Shown: positions 1 through 12,200 of the stretch, piece after piece
Numbering within the stretch: the first letter of the stretch is position 1
How the letters are laid out: each line of letters opens with the position of its first letter
Origin: Megaustenia siamemsis
Lineage: Eukaryota; Mollusca; Gastropoda; Stylommatophora; Ariophantidae
Length of the DNA: 64,000 bases
Reading direction: 5' to 3'
Assembly (NCBI GenBank): GCA_032433765.1
Contig: JAVIAB010000041.1
Span: 78,433,835 to 78,497,834, forward strand
Translations under genes and position numbers: made by a program
Notes under the pieces: model-generated
Seen by the model: the letters and a program-made list of their open reading frames with translations, nothing else
Databases searched by the model: none
Told to the model about the DNA's origin: nothing

Positions 1-178
1 CAGTAGAAAGAGAAATCGAGAAAGAAGTAATTCCTTACTTACTTCTTTCTTATTTCAAATGCTTCTGTATGCTGCCCTTCGTGAACAACACTACATTTCA
101 TCCTGATAATTTTTTTAATCAGGTTAATATAATTATGCTGATTCCGTAATAACTCAGCAACTTCCAAAGCATTCCTCA

Positions 179-240
<62 letters not shown>

Positions 241-505
241 GGGACAGAAAGTGAGAGAGAGAGAGAAGAGAGGAGAGAGAGAAAAGATAGTGTAGGGGGT
301 GAGGAAACTTACAATATTGTTATATTACTATTCAAACCATCGGGCAAGTTTTTGTATTTCTAAATGACCGGCTTAAAGATACAATCAATTACTCATGTTT
401 ATATTTGGAAACATCCATAGCATATTCATGTATTGATGTCAATGTTTGTACAACATAATATCAATGTATGTTGTTGCTATTCCCTATGAACAACTCTGCT
501 CTTAC
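1..505. other. Intron segment with TA microsatellite
   Basis: This stretch lies downstream of CUB exon A4 on the minus strand and should be intron. It holds a pure TA microsatellite at about 184-236, followed by a GA-rich stretch to about 300. I see no coding signal. Confidence 0.6.
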
Positions 506-587
506 TTTGGGTAATTGTACGGGTAATTTGGTGACGTTATGTAGTTAGCACTTGCATAAGCCCATAACGTTCCATCTCCACATACAT
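506..587 (-). CDS. CUB-domain gene, exon A of module 4
   Basis: This 82-nt exon encodes the start of a CUB domain, an extracellular beta-sandwich of about 110 residues. On the minus strand an acceptor ending in GCAG precedes it and a GTAAGA donor follows. The reading begins D-V-C-G-D-G-T, with the first conserved Cys, and ends I-T-S-P-N-Y-P-Y-N-Y-P-K. SPNYP..YP is the usual CUB opening strand. Entry is in phase 1 and exit in phase 2, as in exons A2 and A3. The matching exons B4 and C4 would lie before base 1. The parent gene is not identified; it is a secreted or membrane multi-CUB protein by inference. Confidence 0.88.
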
Positions 588-3500
588 CTGCAACACAACA
601 AATTTTAATGATTTGAAATGTGTTAAGATATTAATTAACAAATATTAAAGAGTTAAGATATTAATTAACGCATGTTAAAGACAATAACTTTGAGATTATT
701 TTAACTTGTTATTTCCCTACAGATTATTTTAACTTGTTATTTCCCTACAGAAAAAGTTGAAATCCATATATCTGATAGCCACATACTTGGGTCTGTTAGA
801 ATGTAAAAAAAAAAGGCATTTTGAAGAAAACAAATACGATGTATTCATTTAGCTCACACACTTCAGCAATAACAATCTATGTAGGAAATAGAAGAAAGTG
901 TGATTTATAGGGAGCTTAACTGATTGTGACTAGATCAACATAAAATAACATGAAGTATCAATACTGTTATCATTATTTGTAAAGCTACTTATCTCAAGTG
1001 GAGTCTATACAATATTTTGTTCACGTGCCAATATCGCCAATATCCTACATTAGAAAACGGATATCTCCATGATATTACATTTTTAAGATCGTAAAATGAA
1101 AAAAACAAAACGTATATAAAAGGACATTATTGCTATTTTCTCTTAACTCTTTATACTACCTATGACATTCCGTGATACTTCAATTTGAAAGCATTAATTT
1201 ACGTAGCAAATATGTCGTTAATACACGGTTAACTGTCAAATGTTGGTGTGGGAAAACAATACCGGATCCTTAACACATAAATGTTATTGTTGTCGATAGT
1301 TTGCATTGACCGGAGAAGGCCATTTGGGTTGTGGGGGGGGGGGGATATGGAACGGTATGACTAAGAAGTCGGTGAGGGTAATATATAACATACGACCTGG
1401 GACATCTCACGTGGGACAGAAAAAGCTAAACTTCAAACTGCATGTAGCTGTCGTGGAAGCCAGTCCCAAAAGGGGCTTTACAGTACGAGCTAGGTGTTGT
1501 TATTAACGTTTACAAATGCTTAAACAAACAAAGGTCGGTTCGGTTGCTTATAAGTTTAGTTAATTATTAATTAGTGATAACCAATACTAATGTTTTCTAT
1601 GTTCCTCAGCTGACACAACTACTGTGTTTATACTATATGTATACATTTTTTTTAAAAAGGGGAAGATAGTAGAAATAGAACATGGATTCTTTAAACAACG
1701 AACAGAGATCACCCATTAACACCTGGGTCGGTGACGATATTGGAGCTCCTTAGATGAATCTTGACCTGCATGAACATCACTTTTGTTTTGGGTAACATTG
1801 TTTTCTGTGATTATTTGATGAATATATTTGTGATTTGCTTGTTTTAGCTACTTTAATCAACCAGTTACGAAAGCCTTCTCAATGTTTGTTTAAATGTCTT
1901 GCCTCTAAGTCAATCTTTAATAAGGTCATCAGATTGGATATTTCTTATTTAAAAAAAAATAAAATATATGCCAAAGTCAAGGACGAATCAAAATTCACAG
2001 TTAGGCTTGGTTTTTAACTTGGCGGAAACACAACCATCAAGATCGCGTACCTTCTGATCTGTGTATTTGATGAAACAATTCCAAGATGTCGTTAATCTAT
2101 CAATTACGAATGATACCTGGGAATGCTGCCACTCTACGCGCTAGTTTGGATACTTGGAGCAGGAGACCGTCGACGGGCATAAAATAACCCTTTCTCTACT
2201 CTCTGATAAATCAGTGCTCATTTGTTAATTTGTGAGGCCCCCATGTCTACAGGTAATTTATGAGATAATTAATAACAATATTCGTCTCCAGCTCTGTATT
2301 ATGCTATCATGTGTTAGCACACGACCGATCAAAACATGCTAGCTTGTAGCAGAGTAAGCAAATGAAAGAATGGGGCAGGTAAATTAACACGTACCCATTT
2401 ATTAATAGACTATAGCAGTAACATACGATAGCGATCATCTTGTTAGGACTTTATAATCAGTGTTAGGACAGAATACAAGTTTAGGAAATTTCCACGCAGA
2501 ATAACAAAGTAAGGGAATAGAAAGCTCATAGGGGTAGTGGACGAAGCCAGGACAACCACGGAGGATGGAGGTAAAGGTGGGTCCAGAATAATACTGGACA
2601 ATATTAGTTTAGAGAAATTGGATAAATAGGCGCATGTCCTGAACATGTCTTGTACGCATGGCTTTGGTCGTCCGATAGTTTTGACAAACAACTATCAGGA
2701 CAGGGCAAAGTCATGAAGTAATCATTTTGAGACTCAGGAGAGGTCAAGTTAGAGGTTGCTCACAGAGTAATAAATAATTTATTATTGTCGAGTCTTGGAC
2801 ATAGGTCAAATTTTAGTTAATGTGTTATTGTCAATTATGTGATGAGATTAACAATAATAGTTTATGAGTGTGGACTCCGCGAGTGATCGGAAAGGTTGCA
2901 AGTTGTCACTTCGCGACAATTGGGATAATTTAATTGGCTGAAGATCTTTCATGCGAAGTGAGAGGTTGGAGTATTTAAACTTCGACACAATAGCAAACAG
3001 GAGAGAACAACTAGAAATTAAGAACTAAGTAGAGTCAGAAATTGGAAGCAAGAAATGTAGACAGAGAAAGCTAGGACCAAGACAGAAAGTTAGTTAGGAA
3101 GTTAAGTCAGGAATTAGGAACGTAGAAGAGAAGTTAGTTAGGAAGTTATGAATCTTTCAAGTTTGTAGCTCGAAGTTAGTTGACAAGTTATTCAGTAACA
3201 GACTAGAAAGTAGTAGGGATATCAATGACTTAAGCAATTAGATGAGCTATACTAAGACATAACAAGTAAATAATGAACATATGAACTTAAGTTGCTGTGA
3301 AAGTGTTGTATGCGTATTCCAAGCTGTGCTTCATATTTCTTATGATCGTAAGTAAGTTGATAGAGAGATTGAATGTTACATGTTGCACAAAGATAAGCAC
3401 TTGTGGACAATTTATATCCACCGGCGATTGCCTACGAGATGTCCAGAATTAAGAAATTAATTTAAGAAGTGCATTTACAATATATTAAATCACGTGCCAA

Positions 3501-4570
3501 GAATTATTAGAAGTCAATAAAGAATGATCATGAATAAATAATGAACATATGAGAACTCTGTGATGATTAATGAATGTTGTCATCTGTCATGATTAACGTT
3601 GTGATCAATGTGATGTGATGTCAATGAAGATACAATCTATAACTGAAAGATAAAATAATTACAACTCTTTGACAAGCAGAGCTAGAGTGGAAATTAATTA
3701 TTATATATATTACTTTATTTTGTTATTGTTGTAATTATAACATTGTGCGAGATAGCAGTCGCCATATTAAAGGATATCAATGCACATACTCATGGTCTAA
3801 ATTGTCCTCATTTTGAATGGTGAAACAATCACAAATCTACAGCCAGATCGTTTGCAGCATTAATATACACACAGCTATAAAGGCAGCTATAAAGGCAGCT
3901 ATAAAGGCATGTGTCAGAAATTTCCAATATTCGGTTAAATACAAAAATAGTGACATCTGAACGATACAGTTTGTTACTACATTATTACAAATGTGCATAG
4001 CAATAATATAAATAGTGTAATGATAGTTATGAGAAGTTCCCAATATTCGGTTCAGTACAAACATTGGAAAATCTTAACGTTGCGTTTTGTTTGTGTCTTA
4101 TCAAAATGTATTCATTTGACAAATTGTACTTTACAATACCAAACTGTTCAAACATTATAATTCTTCTTCATCCTCTTTTCTTCCTCTCGTCATCTTTGAT
4201 GTTTTGAAGTTAATTAAAATCTTGTCCTTGCTCTTATTTTCAGCGTCAACTAGTGTTGTTTGATGATGTTGTTGCTGTAAAGTTTCCTGCATATTGTCGA
4301 TCCATTTAACTCTGGTTTCCAGAGCACAGCAGCGTTCTCCGTCTCTTGTAAAAGACATGTTTGTGATCGAATCACGAGATGATTTGCTTCATTCTCGCCT
4401 AAGATCTCATTTTCTATCTCCTTCAATAGTTGAACAAATGTACAGGTCGATTGTTTTCTTCCGATATTTATAAATACTACTGTTTTGGCTGCTCTTGTTG
4501 CATTTCTTACATAGATAATTTATGCGCAATCTAACCTCTACTTTTTTATATCTATTTTTTTCATTGGTTC
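588..4570. other. Intron between CUB exons C3 and A4, left part
   Basis: No gene or known transposon is recognised here. Small features are a 28-bp tandem duplication near 685-748 ending in ATTTCCCTAC, and three copies of a 12-bp AGCTATAAAGGC unit near 3873-3908. The short open frames at 1306-1506, 2443-2691 and 4155-4358 have no recognisable family and sit in ordinary AT-rich sequence. The first 250 bases next to exon A4 resemble the flank of exon A2 (see findings). Confidence 0.5.
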
Positions 4571-4649
4571 ATTAATTGTTTTTGATGCTGCCTAAAATGT
4601 TTGGTTTCCCATCAAATGAAATAATGACAACCCAGCCAAGACAATTGCG

Positions 4650-5235
4650 TCTGGCTACACATCCACGACTCTCTCCACATCACCTACCTCATTTCCATCT
4701 CATCCGTACCTTTCCTAGACATCTCAGTTTCTTGGGTACCTCTCATTTTCTCACCTCAGTCTTCTACAAGGACACCGACTCCCATAGCTTCCTTAGCTAC
4801 AACTCCTTTCACCCTACACCTTGTAAGAACTCTCTTCCATATTATCAGCTTCTCAGACTTCGTCGCCTTTGCCAAGACGATCAAGACTTCTTTCACAATG
4901 CCCACCTTATGCTTGACTTCTTCCGCCGACGCCTGTATCCAGAATCAGATCTCCTCCCTGCCCTGCGTCGAGTTCTCCACACTTCACGTCAGTCTGCTCT
5001 TACCCCTTCTACTCATCCCCCCTTGGATAGAGTAGTGCACGCCCTTACCTATCACCCTCACCATTACGCTGTGATTAGGAATATTCACCGCTATCTCTCT
5101 ATTCTTCGACCTGACCCTACAACTCGTCTGCTTTTCCCCGACCCACCACTGGTGGCCACTAGACGTTACCGGAACCTCCGTCACTTTCTTGTCAGGGGCC
5201 GTCTTCCGGCTGCCCTCTTTAGCCATCGAGTACTA
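4650..5235 (+). pseudogene. Penelope-like RT C-terminal region fragment
   Basis: This is the first open frame of the element, about 190 recognisable residues. It shows the conserved motifs between the RT thumb and the endonuclease: a TDSHSFL block, an HPTPCKNSLPY block and the basic segment V-R-G-R-L-P. The nominal frame starts upstream at 4576, but residues before about 4650 look unrelated, so the element is truncated there. It would take part in target-primed reverse transcription in an intact copy. No catalytic YxDD motif remains. Confidence 0.75.
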
Positions 5236-5640
5236 TCCACTGCAACCGCAGAGGAGTGTGTAAAACTTGTGACCACGTTCTCCAGACCGATACTGTCCTC
5301 TTCCCCAGTGGTCCTTTCGAGATCAGAGAGGGATTCACTTGCACATCGCGGAACATCATTTATGCCAACAATTTTAAACTATGCAAGTTGACCTACATCA
5401 GCCAATCTGGTAGACGTATCGGGGATTGTGCGGATTGGTGCCGTGAACACTTAAATGACATCACCCGAGAAGCGGACACTCCTGTAGCAGCCCACTTTAA
5501 CTCGAGGGGCCATCGGGGGAAGGCTGATGTCTTGGTCACTGGCCTAGTATCATGCTCCTCTGACTACCACAGTCGTCTCACTCGTGAGTACCGTCTGATC
5601 GCGCCTTGGGGTTGCCTCATTCTCCCCCCCCCCGGGAGTC
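5235..5640 (+). pseudogene. GIY-YIG endonuclease domain of the Penelope-like element
   Basis: This frame continues the element after a frameshift. It has paired Cys residues (C..C in V-C-K-T-C), then the GIY-YIG core in a divergent form: N-I-I-Y-A for GIY and T-Y-I-S-Q-S-G for YIG. The arginine-rich G-R-R-I-G-D and the R-E-H-L-N-D helix follow, then P-V-A-A-H-F-N-S-R-G-H. The usual Cys-rich spacer between the two halves is altered and a short insertion follows G-R-R-I-G-D. Family knowledge says this nuclease nicks target DNA; this copy is probably dead. Confidence 0.75.
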
Positions 5641-7172
5641 AATGTATCCCTGTCCCTCTCAGGACCCTTCTTCCGACCCCCTTCTCCCACCTATGTACTC
5701 CTCTTCCTATTTCACCTCTCTGTTCGTCTACTCCCAGTCCAATCCTTCGTTCCCTTTCCACTTTTAGTAATCCCTCATCTTGCCTTCTTCATCCAACCCC
5801 ACCCCCTCTCTCTCTGCGGACTACCTACATGTCCACCACCTCCGTATCACTATATTACCTCTCCTCCTCTGGTGTATACTTCCTACTCACCTTGATATGC
5901 TGTGTATAATACACACTCCTAGTATACTATCTCTCTTTGCTGGTCATTCCATCTCTCCGTCCACTTCTATTGGTGCTACACCAAGCTCTCCCCTTCCCTC
6001 TCTTGTGTCACCACATCTCTACCCTTACCATTCTTGTTTAACCCCCCCCCCCATCCGGGTATCCACTCTTAGTATTCTTCTAGGACTCCACTTGTCTGTT
6101 CATCAGCTACTCTGATACCACTTCTCTTCGTTTCCCACTCATTTTCCTCATCTCTCTACCTCTCTAGGCACTTACTTCCTGCGTACCATCCCTCCATTAC
6201 TCCACTTCTTTCAGGCTCCCTCTCTATCTATTCACTCCTGACCCACCGCCACTCGTCCTATCCACTTTTCACATACCCGATTCTATCCCTCCTCTCCTTA
6301 TCTCCTCCTATGATACTTCTCTACCTCTCTATATACCAACTTCATGCGCACTAACCCTTAATCACTCTACTTCTACCGCCCTTCACCCTACCCACTTTAC
6401 TTATACCTGGTTTCTTATCCTTGCTCTCTATATCCCTTCCTCTGGTTATTATTTCCTCCCTACCCACTTTGACCTACCTCTCTATTCATCCATTGTTAGC
6501 CCAACCTAGACTATCTATCTTGCTCATCTCCTATTTTATTCTCTTGTCTTTTGTTTCACCTCTTGTCTGATACATTTTGTTTGTATTACCCTCCTGTAGG
6601 ATCTTAGTTGATTTATGTGGCCACTTATCTTCTCCTCCTTCCTTCCCCCGCCCCCGCCCCCCCTTTTTGGCTCTCTTTGTCTGCACGCAGACATGCCTTA
6701 CCCGGGCCATTGTTTTGGGTTTCTATTCTTTTCCTGGGGTCTTCGACCTGTTTTCAGCAATCTGGCTGACCCGTCATTTCTTCTTCTCCCCCCAAAAAAA
6801 CTCCCTCTCCTCCCGACTCCCACCTATCTCTACCCCGCGTGTTTCCGTGATGCTTTCCGGGTTCTGCCTTACATTCAGTCATTCAGACGTATTACTTTCC
6901 GGTGGACAGATCTGTTGTTTGAGCTGTTTTTTTAATATACGTCTTATGATACATTATTCACTTTTTACTATTCACATCTCGAGCTCTTTCTCATTTTTCT
7001 AATCTTTCTATTTTATACATCTCGACGCTCATCCTACCTCCTCTTATTAGTCTCCTTTCTTATTTTTACATCCTACTTTCCTCTTTTCTACCCACCTTTC
7101 CATTCACCTGATCATTCAACATGTAGTTATAGATAATTGTGCTTCATCGCCTGTTTTCGTTGTTCCTGTATT

Positions 7173-7199
7173 CTGAAAAAGGCCACAGGCCGAAACGTC
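7173..7199 (+). ncRNA. Degenerate hammerhead-like ribozyme motif
   Basis: The order matches a type I hammerhead with a loopless stem III: a CUGA box, a stem II hairpin GGCC-ACA-GGCC, GAAAC and GUC. The core reads CTGAAAA where a hammerhead needs CUGANGA, so the essential G8 is lost. An extra A sits before stem II. It lies at the 3' end of a Penelope-like element, where hammerheads are known in this class. Confidence 0.45.
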
Positions 7200-7333
7200 A
7201 GTATTGTGTTGTGTTTCTTTCTTGTAAAGCTGCTACCATACATTGGAGTGTTTATCACACCCCACCACTGGCTCCCTACACAATCCCAGGCTACACAATC
7301 CCAGCCGTCTGATACCTTTTGGGTATGCTCATC

Positions 7334-7560
7334 AATAATTATATTTAATAAAATAAATTGTGTAAAATAAATATATCTGCAGCAACCAATAAAATACAAT
7401 CGCTCTCTTGAGTTGCGGTTAATGATCAGTTTAAACGTCAGTTCATACTCTTTTATCTAGCCCTGTCTATGATGCAAATTTACATCTGTTCACCCCTAAT
7501 TCATTATTCTTGTTTTTCTAAAGCCACTTGTCCGCACCACAGCTGAAAGTGATCATCAAC
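7334..7560. repeat. Direct repeat, left copy (227 bp)
   Basis: This segment recurs at 8234-8460 at an offset of exactly 900 bases, with about eight mismatches counted by eye. CUB exon C3 lies between the two copies. No open frame or known element is recognised in it. Confidence 0.9.
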
Positions 7561-7729
7561 GATTCCGTCAGGCTACACAATCCCAACCATGTCATGTTTG
7601 CAAATGCCTCATTCTAGTATTATTAATGTAATAGCTGAATAGTAGTGATTATAACAACAATGTAAATTATACAACATCATACTATTTTTCTAAAAAAAAT
7701 ATGTTTTCATCAACCAAATAAAATATTAC

Positions 7730-7888
7730 CTGATCTTTCCTGAGCCGAGTACTGTAAATAGAAACCTCTGTATGAAGCGTAGGCATCAGAATGAAAGACT
7801 ACAGTCATGTAGCTACCAGAACTGATAAATGTTGCATTTGAATGTTGGCCACACAAGGTCGCTATTCTCGCCGAGTTTCTCTGATCCC
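7730..7888 (-). CDS. CUB-domain gene, exon C of module 3
   Basis: This 159-nt exon encodes the second half of a CUB domain. The acceptor ends CTTTAG and the donor is GTAATA. It enters and leaves in phase 1, so the glycine of the preceding DG pair is split across the B-C junction. The reading has L-C-G, the fourth conserved Cys, then S-S-G-S-Y-M-T-V-V-F-H-S-D and Y-R-G-F-Y-L-Q-Y. The aspartate after F-H-S is the usual calcium ligand of cbCUB domains. The exon is intact. It lies between two copies of a 227-bp direct repeat. Confidence 0.93.
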
Positions 7889-8233
7889 CTAAAGATGATG
7901 AAATGGTGTTTCAATACCCGGTCATATTTGATATTTTTATTGTCAGTTAAATGTGATGGTCTTGTTTTGTTTTCTGTAAACATCTCATGTTGTACATCTT
8001 ATAAGAAGATATTAAATTATTTGTTTTCTCTTACTTAATTACACATTTACAGTTGTTATTTCTTATTGAACATTTGGAAAAGAGTAATCAATTATTACAC
8101 GAAACACAGATGATTGTTATAAAAGTCAATGTCCTATCTGTCAACGTACACACGTAACACGTGTTTTTTTGTTTCTGATCTACATAAACGTCGTTTTGTG
8201 TGCGGTTTAGCACAAACACAATAGCTACGATGA

Positions 8234-8460
8234 AATAATTATATTTAATAAAATAAATTGTGTAAAATAAATCTACCTGCAGCAACCAATAAAATACAAT
8301 CGCTCTCTTGAGTTGTGGTTAATGATCTGTTTAAACGTCATTTCATACTCTTTTATCTAGCCCTGTCTATGGTGCAAATTTACATCTGTTTACCCCTAAT
8401 TCATTATTCTTGTTTTTCTAAAGCCACTTGTCCGCACCACAGCTGAAAGTGATCATCAAC
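8234..8460. repeat. Direct repeat, right copy (227 bp)
   Basis: This is the second copy of the segment at 7334-7560. The unique bases on each side differ, so the duplicated unit is bounded at both ends. Confidence 0.9.
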
Positions 8461-8829
8461 TCACAACTGACTGTCATGCCATGACCAGTGAATATGAACT
8501 TTCCTGATCAGATTCCTCCCTCCCTCAACAGCGCTTCTAAAAACAGACTAACCAAATCAAGGGAAGTGAGTAGGGATGGAGAGGGGAAGCAATCTGACAC
8601 TCACAAATGGAGTGCTGAGGTCGGATGTTCCGTCACAAAGTCTCTTCAAAGGCGGGCGATGACAAGCAGTTGTTATTGGACAAACGAGTAAGAAGATGAC
8701 GATAATGCTGATGTCACACAACAAGTAAAATGGTTTAACTGTCAATCGTATTCGTTTCATTCTGTGATTTTCTTACTTTAACTTCACGTGTAGAGTTAAG
8801 AGATAGTTTTTGTTCATTTCTTTAATGGT
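8461..8829. other. Intron, nothing recognised
   Basis: The open frames at 8488-8691 (+) and 8557-8760 (-) overlap antisense and match no family I know. Confidence 0.5.
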
Positions 8830-9180
8830 TGGCTCATTTAGCGGGAGTTGGGGGAGATGAAAGAGCGAACAGGTTGGCAAGCTGCGCTGTCGTTGAGGAC
8901 GGTCAACCAAAATGATTGGGCGGACATCATCAATGCCCTCCGGGATGTGGGAAGGGTGCAGAACTTCGACAACCAAAAATCCATGTCACTGCTTCGGAGG
9001 AAAGAAATGGGAGTTAAGATGGGCCCAGACAGAAATGAGAAACTTAGTGGCCGTGTAAGAAGACTTATCAACCAACACAGAACTGGGAGTCGTCAGTCGC
9101 TGAACACTGCGGGACTTGATGAGGAGGGGATCTGAGCATATATGGACATGTTCGGAGTGCAATGATGATGACCCGCAAAT
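8830..9180 (+). pseudogene. LINE-H 3' end: RNase H tail and zinc-knuckle-like C-terminus
   Basis: The first frame reads G-V-G-G-D-E-R-A-N-R-L-A, the last conserved helix of a LINE-encoded RNase H. After a frameshift near 8905 comes D-I-I-N-A-L-R-D-V-G-R-V, and later R-R-L-I-N-Q-H-R-T-G. A third frame ends S-E-H-I-W-T-C-S-E-C-N-D-D-D-P, with a CxxC pair. The same order occurs in reverse at 31.5-32.06 kb. It is the end of a non-LTR retrotransposon of the RNase H-bearing type, truncated at the 5' side. Confidence 0.72.
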
Positions 9181-9384
9181 AACTCAGTAACTCAATAACT
9201 CTTTTAGCTTTCACATACGTTTGTGCATATTTGTTCGTTAGCCCTTTTAGCTATCACAGACGTTTGTCTGCTTTGTAATAAATTATATTTAGATTTGTGG
9301 AGAACATTATGACCGAAATGCATCAGTAGTCACAGCTGTGTGGTGACATAACGCACGTACACCCACTTAACGTTCTTTTAAGGA

Positions 9385-11505
9385 CATATGACATGAAGAC
9401 TTTTTATTCTTCTAAGGGAGGATGACAATAACAACATTTCATTCTTTTCAGGACGTATAACAATCAAGACTGTTTCCTTTTCAGGACGTATAACAATGAA
9501 GACTGTTTACTTTTCAGGACGTATAACAATGAAGACTGTTTACTTTTCAGGACGTATAACAATGAAGACTGTTTTGTTTACTTTTCAGGACGTATAACAA
9601 TGAAGACTGTTTTGTTTACTTTTCAGAACGTGTAACAATGAAGACTGTTTACTTTTCAGAACGTATAACAAACAAGACTGTTTTGTTTACTTTTCAGGAC
9701 GTATAACAATGAAGACTGTTTTGTTTACTTTTCAGAACGTGTAACAATGAAGACTGTTTACTTTTCAGAACGTATAACAAACAAGACTGTTTTGTTTACT
9801 TTTCAGGACGTATAACAATGAAGACTGTTTTGTTTACTTTTCAGAACGTATAACAATGAAGACTGTTTACTTTTCAGGACGTATAACAATTAAACCTGTT
9901 TACATTTCAGGACGTATAACAATGAAGACTGTTTTGTTTCCTTTTCAGGACGTGTAACAATGAAGACTGTTTCCTTTTCAGGACGTATAACAATGAAGAC
10001 TGTTTACTTTTCAGGACGTATAACAATGAAGACTGTTTTGTTTCCTTTTCAGGACGTGTAACAATCAAGACTGTTTCCTTTTCAGGACGTATAACAATGA
10101 AGACTGTTTACTTTTCAGGACGTATAACAATGAAGACTGTTTTGTTTACTTTTCAGGACGTATAACAATGAAGACTGTTTTGTTTACTTTTCAGAACGTG
10201 TAACTATGAAGACTGTTTACTTTTCAGGACGTAGAACAAACAAGACTGTTTTGTTTACATTTCAGGACGTATAACAATGAAGACTCCTTTGTTTCCTTTT
10301 CAGGACGTGTAAGAATGAAGACTGTTTACTTTTTAGGACGTATAACAATCAAGACTGTTTCCTTTTCAGGACGTATAACAATGAAGACTGTTTACTTTTC
10401 AGGACGTATAACAATCAAGACTGTTTCCTTTTCAGGACGTATAACAATGAAGACTGTTTACTTTTCAGGACGTATAACAATGAAGACTGTTTTGTTTACT
10501 TTTCAGGACGTATAACAATGAAGACTGTTTTGTTTACTTTTCAGAACGTGTAACAATGAAGACTGTTTACTTTTCAGAACGTATAACAAACAAGACTGTT
10601 TTGTTTACTTTTCAGGACGTATAACAATGAAGACTGTTTTGTTTACTTTTCAGAACGTATAACAATGAAGACTGTTTATTTTCAGGACGTATAACAATTA
10701 AACCTGTTTACATTTCCGGACGTATAACAATGAAGACTGTTTTGTTTCCTTTTCAGGACGTGTAACAATGAAGACTGTTTCCTTTTCAGGACGTATAACA
10801 ATGAAGACTGTTTACTTTTCAGGACGTATAACAATGAAGACTGTTTTGTTTCCTTTTCAGGACGTGTAACAATCAAGACTGTTTCCTTTTCAGGACGTAT
10901 AACAATGAAGACTGTTTACTTGTCAGGACGTATAACAATGAAGACTGTTTTGTTTACTTTTCAGGACGTATAACAATGAAGACTGTTTTGTTTACTTTTC
11001 AGAACGTGTAACTATGAAGACTGTTTACTTTTCAGGACGTATAACAAACAAGACTGTTTTGTTTACTTTTCAGGACGTATAACAATGAAGACTGTTTTGT
11101 TTACTTTTCAGAACGTATAACAATGAAGACTGTTTACTTTTCAGGAAGTATAACAATTAAACCTGTTTACATTTCAGGACGTATAACAATGAAGACTGCT
11201 TTGTTTCCTTTTCAGGACGTGTAACAATGAAGACTGTTTACTTTTCAGGACGTATAACAATCAAGACTGTTTCCTTTTCAGGACGTATAACAATGAAGAC
11301 TGTTTACTTTTCAGGACGTATAACAATCAAGACTGTTTACTTTTCAGGACGTATAACAATGAAGACTGTTTACTTTTCAGGACGTGTAACAATGAAGACT
11401 GTTTTGTTTCCTTTTCAGGACGTGTAATAATGAAGACTGTTTACTTTTCAGGACCTATAACAAACAAGACTGTTTACTTTTCATGACATATAACAATCAA
11501 GACTT
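9385..11505. repeat. 33/38-bp minisatellite array
   Basis: About 60 units of 33 bp, mixed with a 38-bp form that carries an extra TTTTG, fill some 2.1 kb. The core includes GGACGTATAACAATGAAG and then ACTGTTTACTTTTCA. Variant units (AACGTATAACAAACAAG; ACAATTAAACC) recur in the same order, so longer higher-order units exist. Runs of 33-bp units stay in frame and give an 11-residue repeat, but I do not regard that as coding. The array resumes at 12113 after a Penelope-type insertion. Confidence 0.92.
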
Positions 11506-12112
11506 TTTTTTATCACACTCATACGCATAGTTTCCTTTTGATTGCGCCTTCCCTTTTGCATAGCCTTCTCTACTACACATATTTGGGTTCTTTGGTCTAC
11601 TTACTATGCCATGCTTTTTATAGTTCTTCTCCTCTAGTCCCTTATGAGACACTTCGGTGTTCTCATCTATACCTTTTTTTCTGTGCTCCTTACACCTAAT
11701 TTGTTTTTATTGTACCCCACTCTCAGACATCTCACTGTTACCGACTTTTGAATACCTGTTAGTCTACTATTCGATTCTTTCTCCTTTGTGTTTTCACACT
11801 GATCCCTGTGTGAACTCCTCTGGTTCTGTGTACATTTGCGCACATTTTTGCACGTTTCTCGACGATCACGACAGCCGCACTTGGTTACGATTTCCTTTTG
11901 GTTTTGACAGGATAGTTTAATTTATTTTGTTTTCTTTAACACATTACGATTGTTTTTGTTTTGGTTGTTTCGTTATTAGTTTTGTGTGTGTGTTTTTTTT
12001 GTTTGTTCCTGATGAAGGCCTATTGAGCCGAAACGTTGTTTAGTCTGTGTCGTCCACTTATCACGTAAAGCTTCTTACATATGATTTTTTTATTTTTCCT
12101 CCTTTTTTTTGG
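11506..12112 (+). mobile_element. Penelope-like 3' end inserted in the minisatellite
   Basis: The segment interrupts the 33-bp array. It is C/T-rich and ends with a hammerhead-like motif and TAAAGCTTCTTACATA, which resembles the ends near 7.24 and 53.9 kb. It has no open frame of note. I read it as a severely 5'-truncated Penelope-type copy. Confidence 0.62.
12009..12037 (+). ncRNA. Hammerhead-like ribozyme motif
   Basis: The sequence runs CTGATGA, one extra A, a stem II of GGC and GCC around a CTATTGA loop, then GAAACGTT. CUGANGA and GAAA are the two hammerhead core boxes, and AC-GU can form the minimal stem III before the cleavage base. I could not find a convincing stem I, and the extra A is not in the standard core. 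Confidence 0.5.
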
Positions 12113-12200
12113 TCAGGGTGTATAACAATGAAGACTGTTTTCTTTTCATGACGTATAATAATGAATCCTATTTTTCTTGTCAGGATGTATATCAATGGAG
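12113..12200. repeat. Remainder of the 33-bp minisatellite
   Basis: Two to three diverged units (GTGTATAACAATGAAGACTG and relatives) continue the array at 9385-11505 beyond the Penelope-type insertion. Confidence 0.75.

Larger units (their letters stand above)
4576..7265 (+). mobile_element. Penelope-like retroelement, 5'-truncated and frameshifted
   Basis: The element carries the end of a reverse transcriptase and a GIY-YIG-type endonuclease, typical of Penelope-like elements that carry one. The first frame (to 5391) has the family block F-Y-K-D-T-D-S-H-S-F-L, then H-P-T-P-C-K-N-S-L-P-Y and L-R-L-R-R-L-C. The second (from about 5235) has C-N-R-R-G-V-C-K-T-C-D-H, then N-I-I-Y-A, L-T-Y-I-S-Q-S-G-R-R and R-E-H-L-N-D-I. 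A frameshift near 5225 separates them. The RT palm is missing. A C/T-rich 3' region of about 1.5 kb follows (5640-7140), then a hammerhead-like motif and the terminal motif AAAGCTGCTACCATAC, shared with the end near 53.9 kb. The copy is inactive. Confidence 0.82.

Noticed and set aside
5780..7002. Ser/Pro/Leu-rich plus-strand frames
   Set aside because: They fall in the C/T-rich 3' region of the Penelope-like element and show no family motif.
10315..11427. Open frames with a repeated 11-residue peptide in the minisatellite
   Set aside because: They exist only because the 33-bp unit is a multiple of three. No start context, signal peptide or splice context supports expression.
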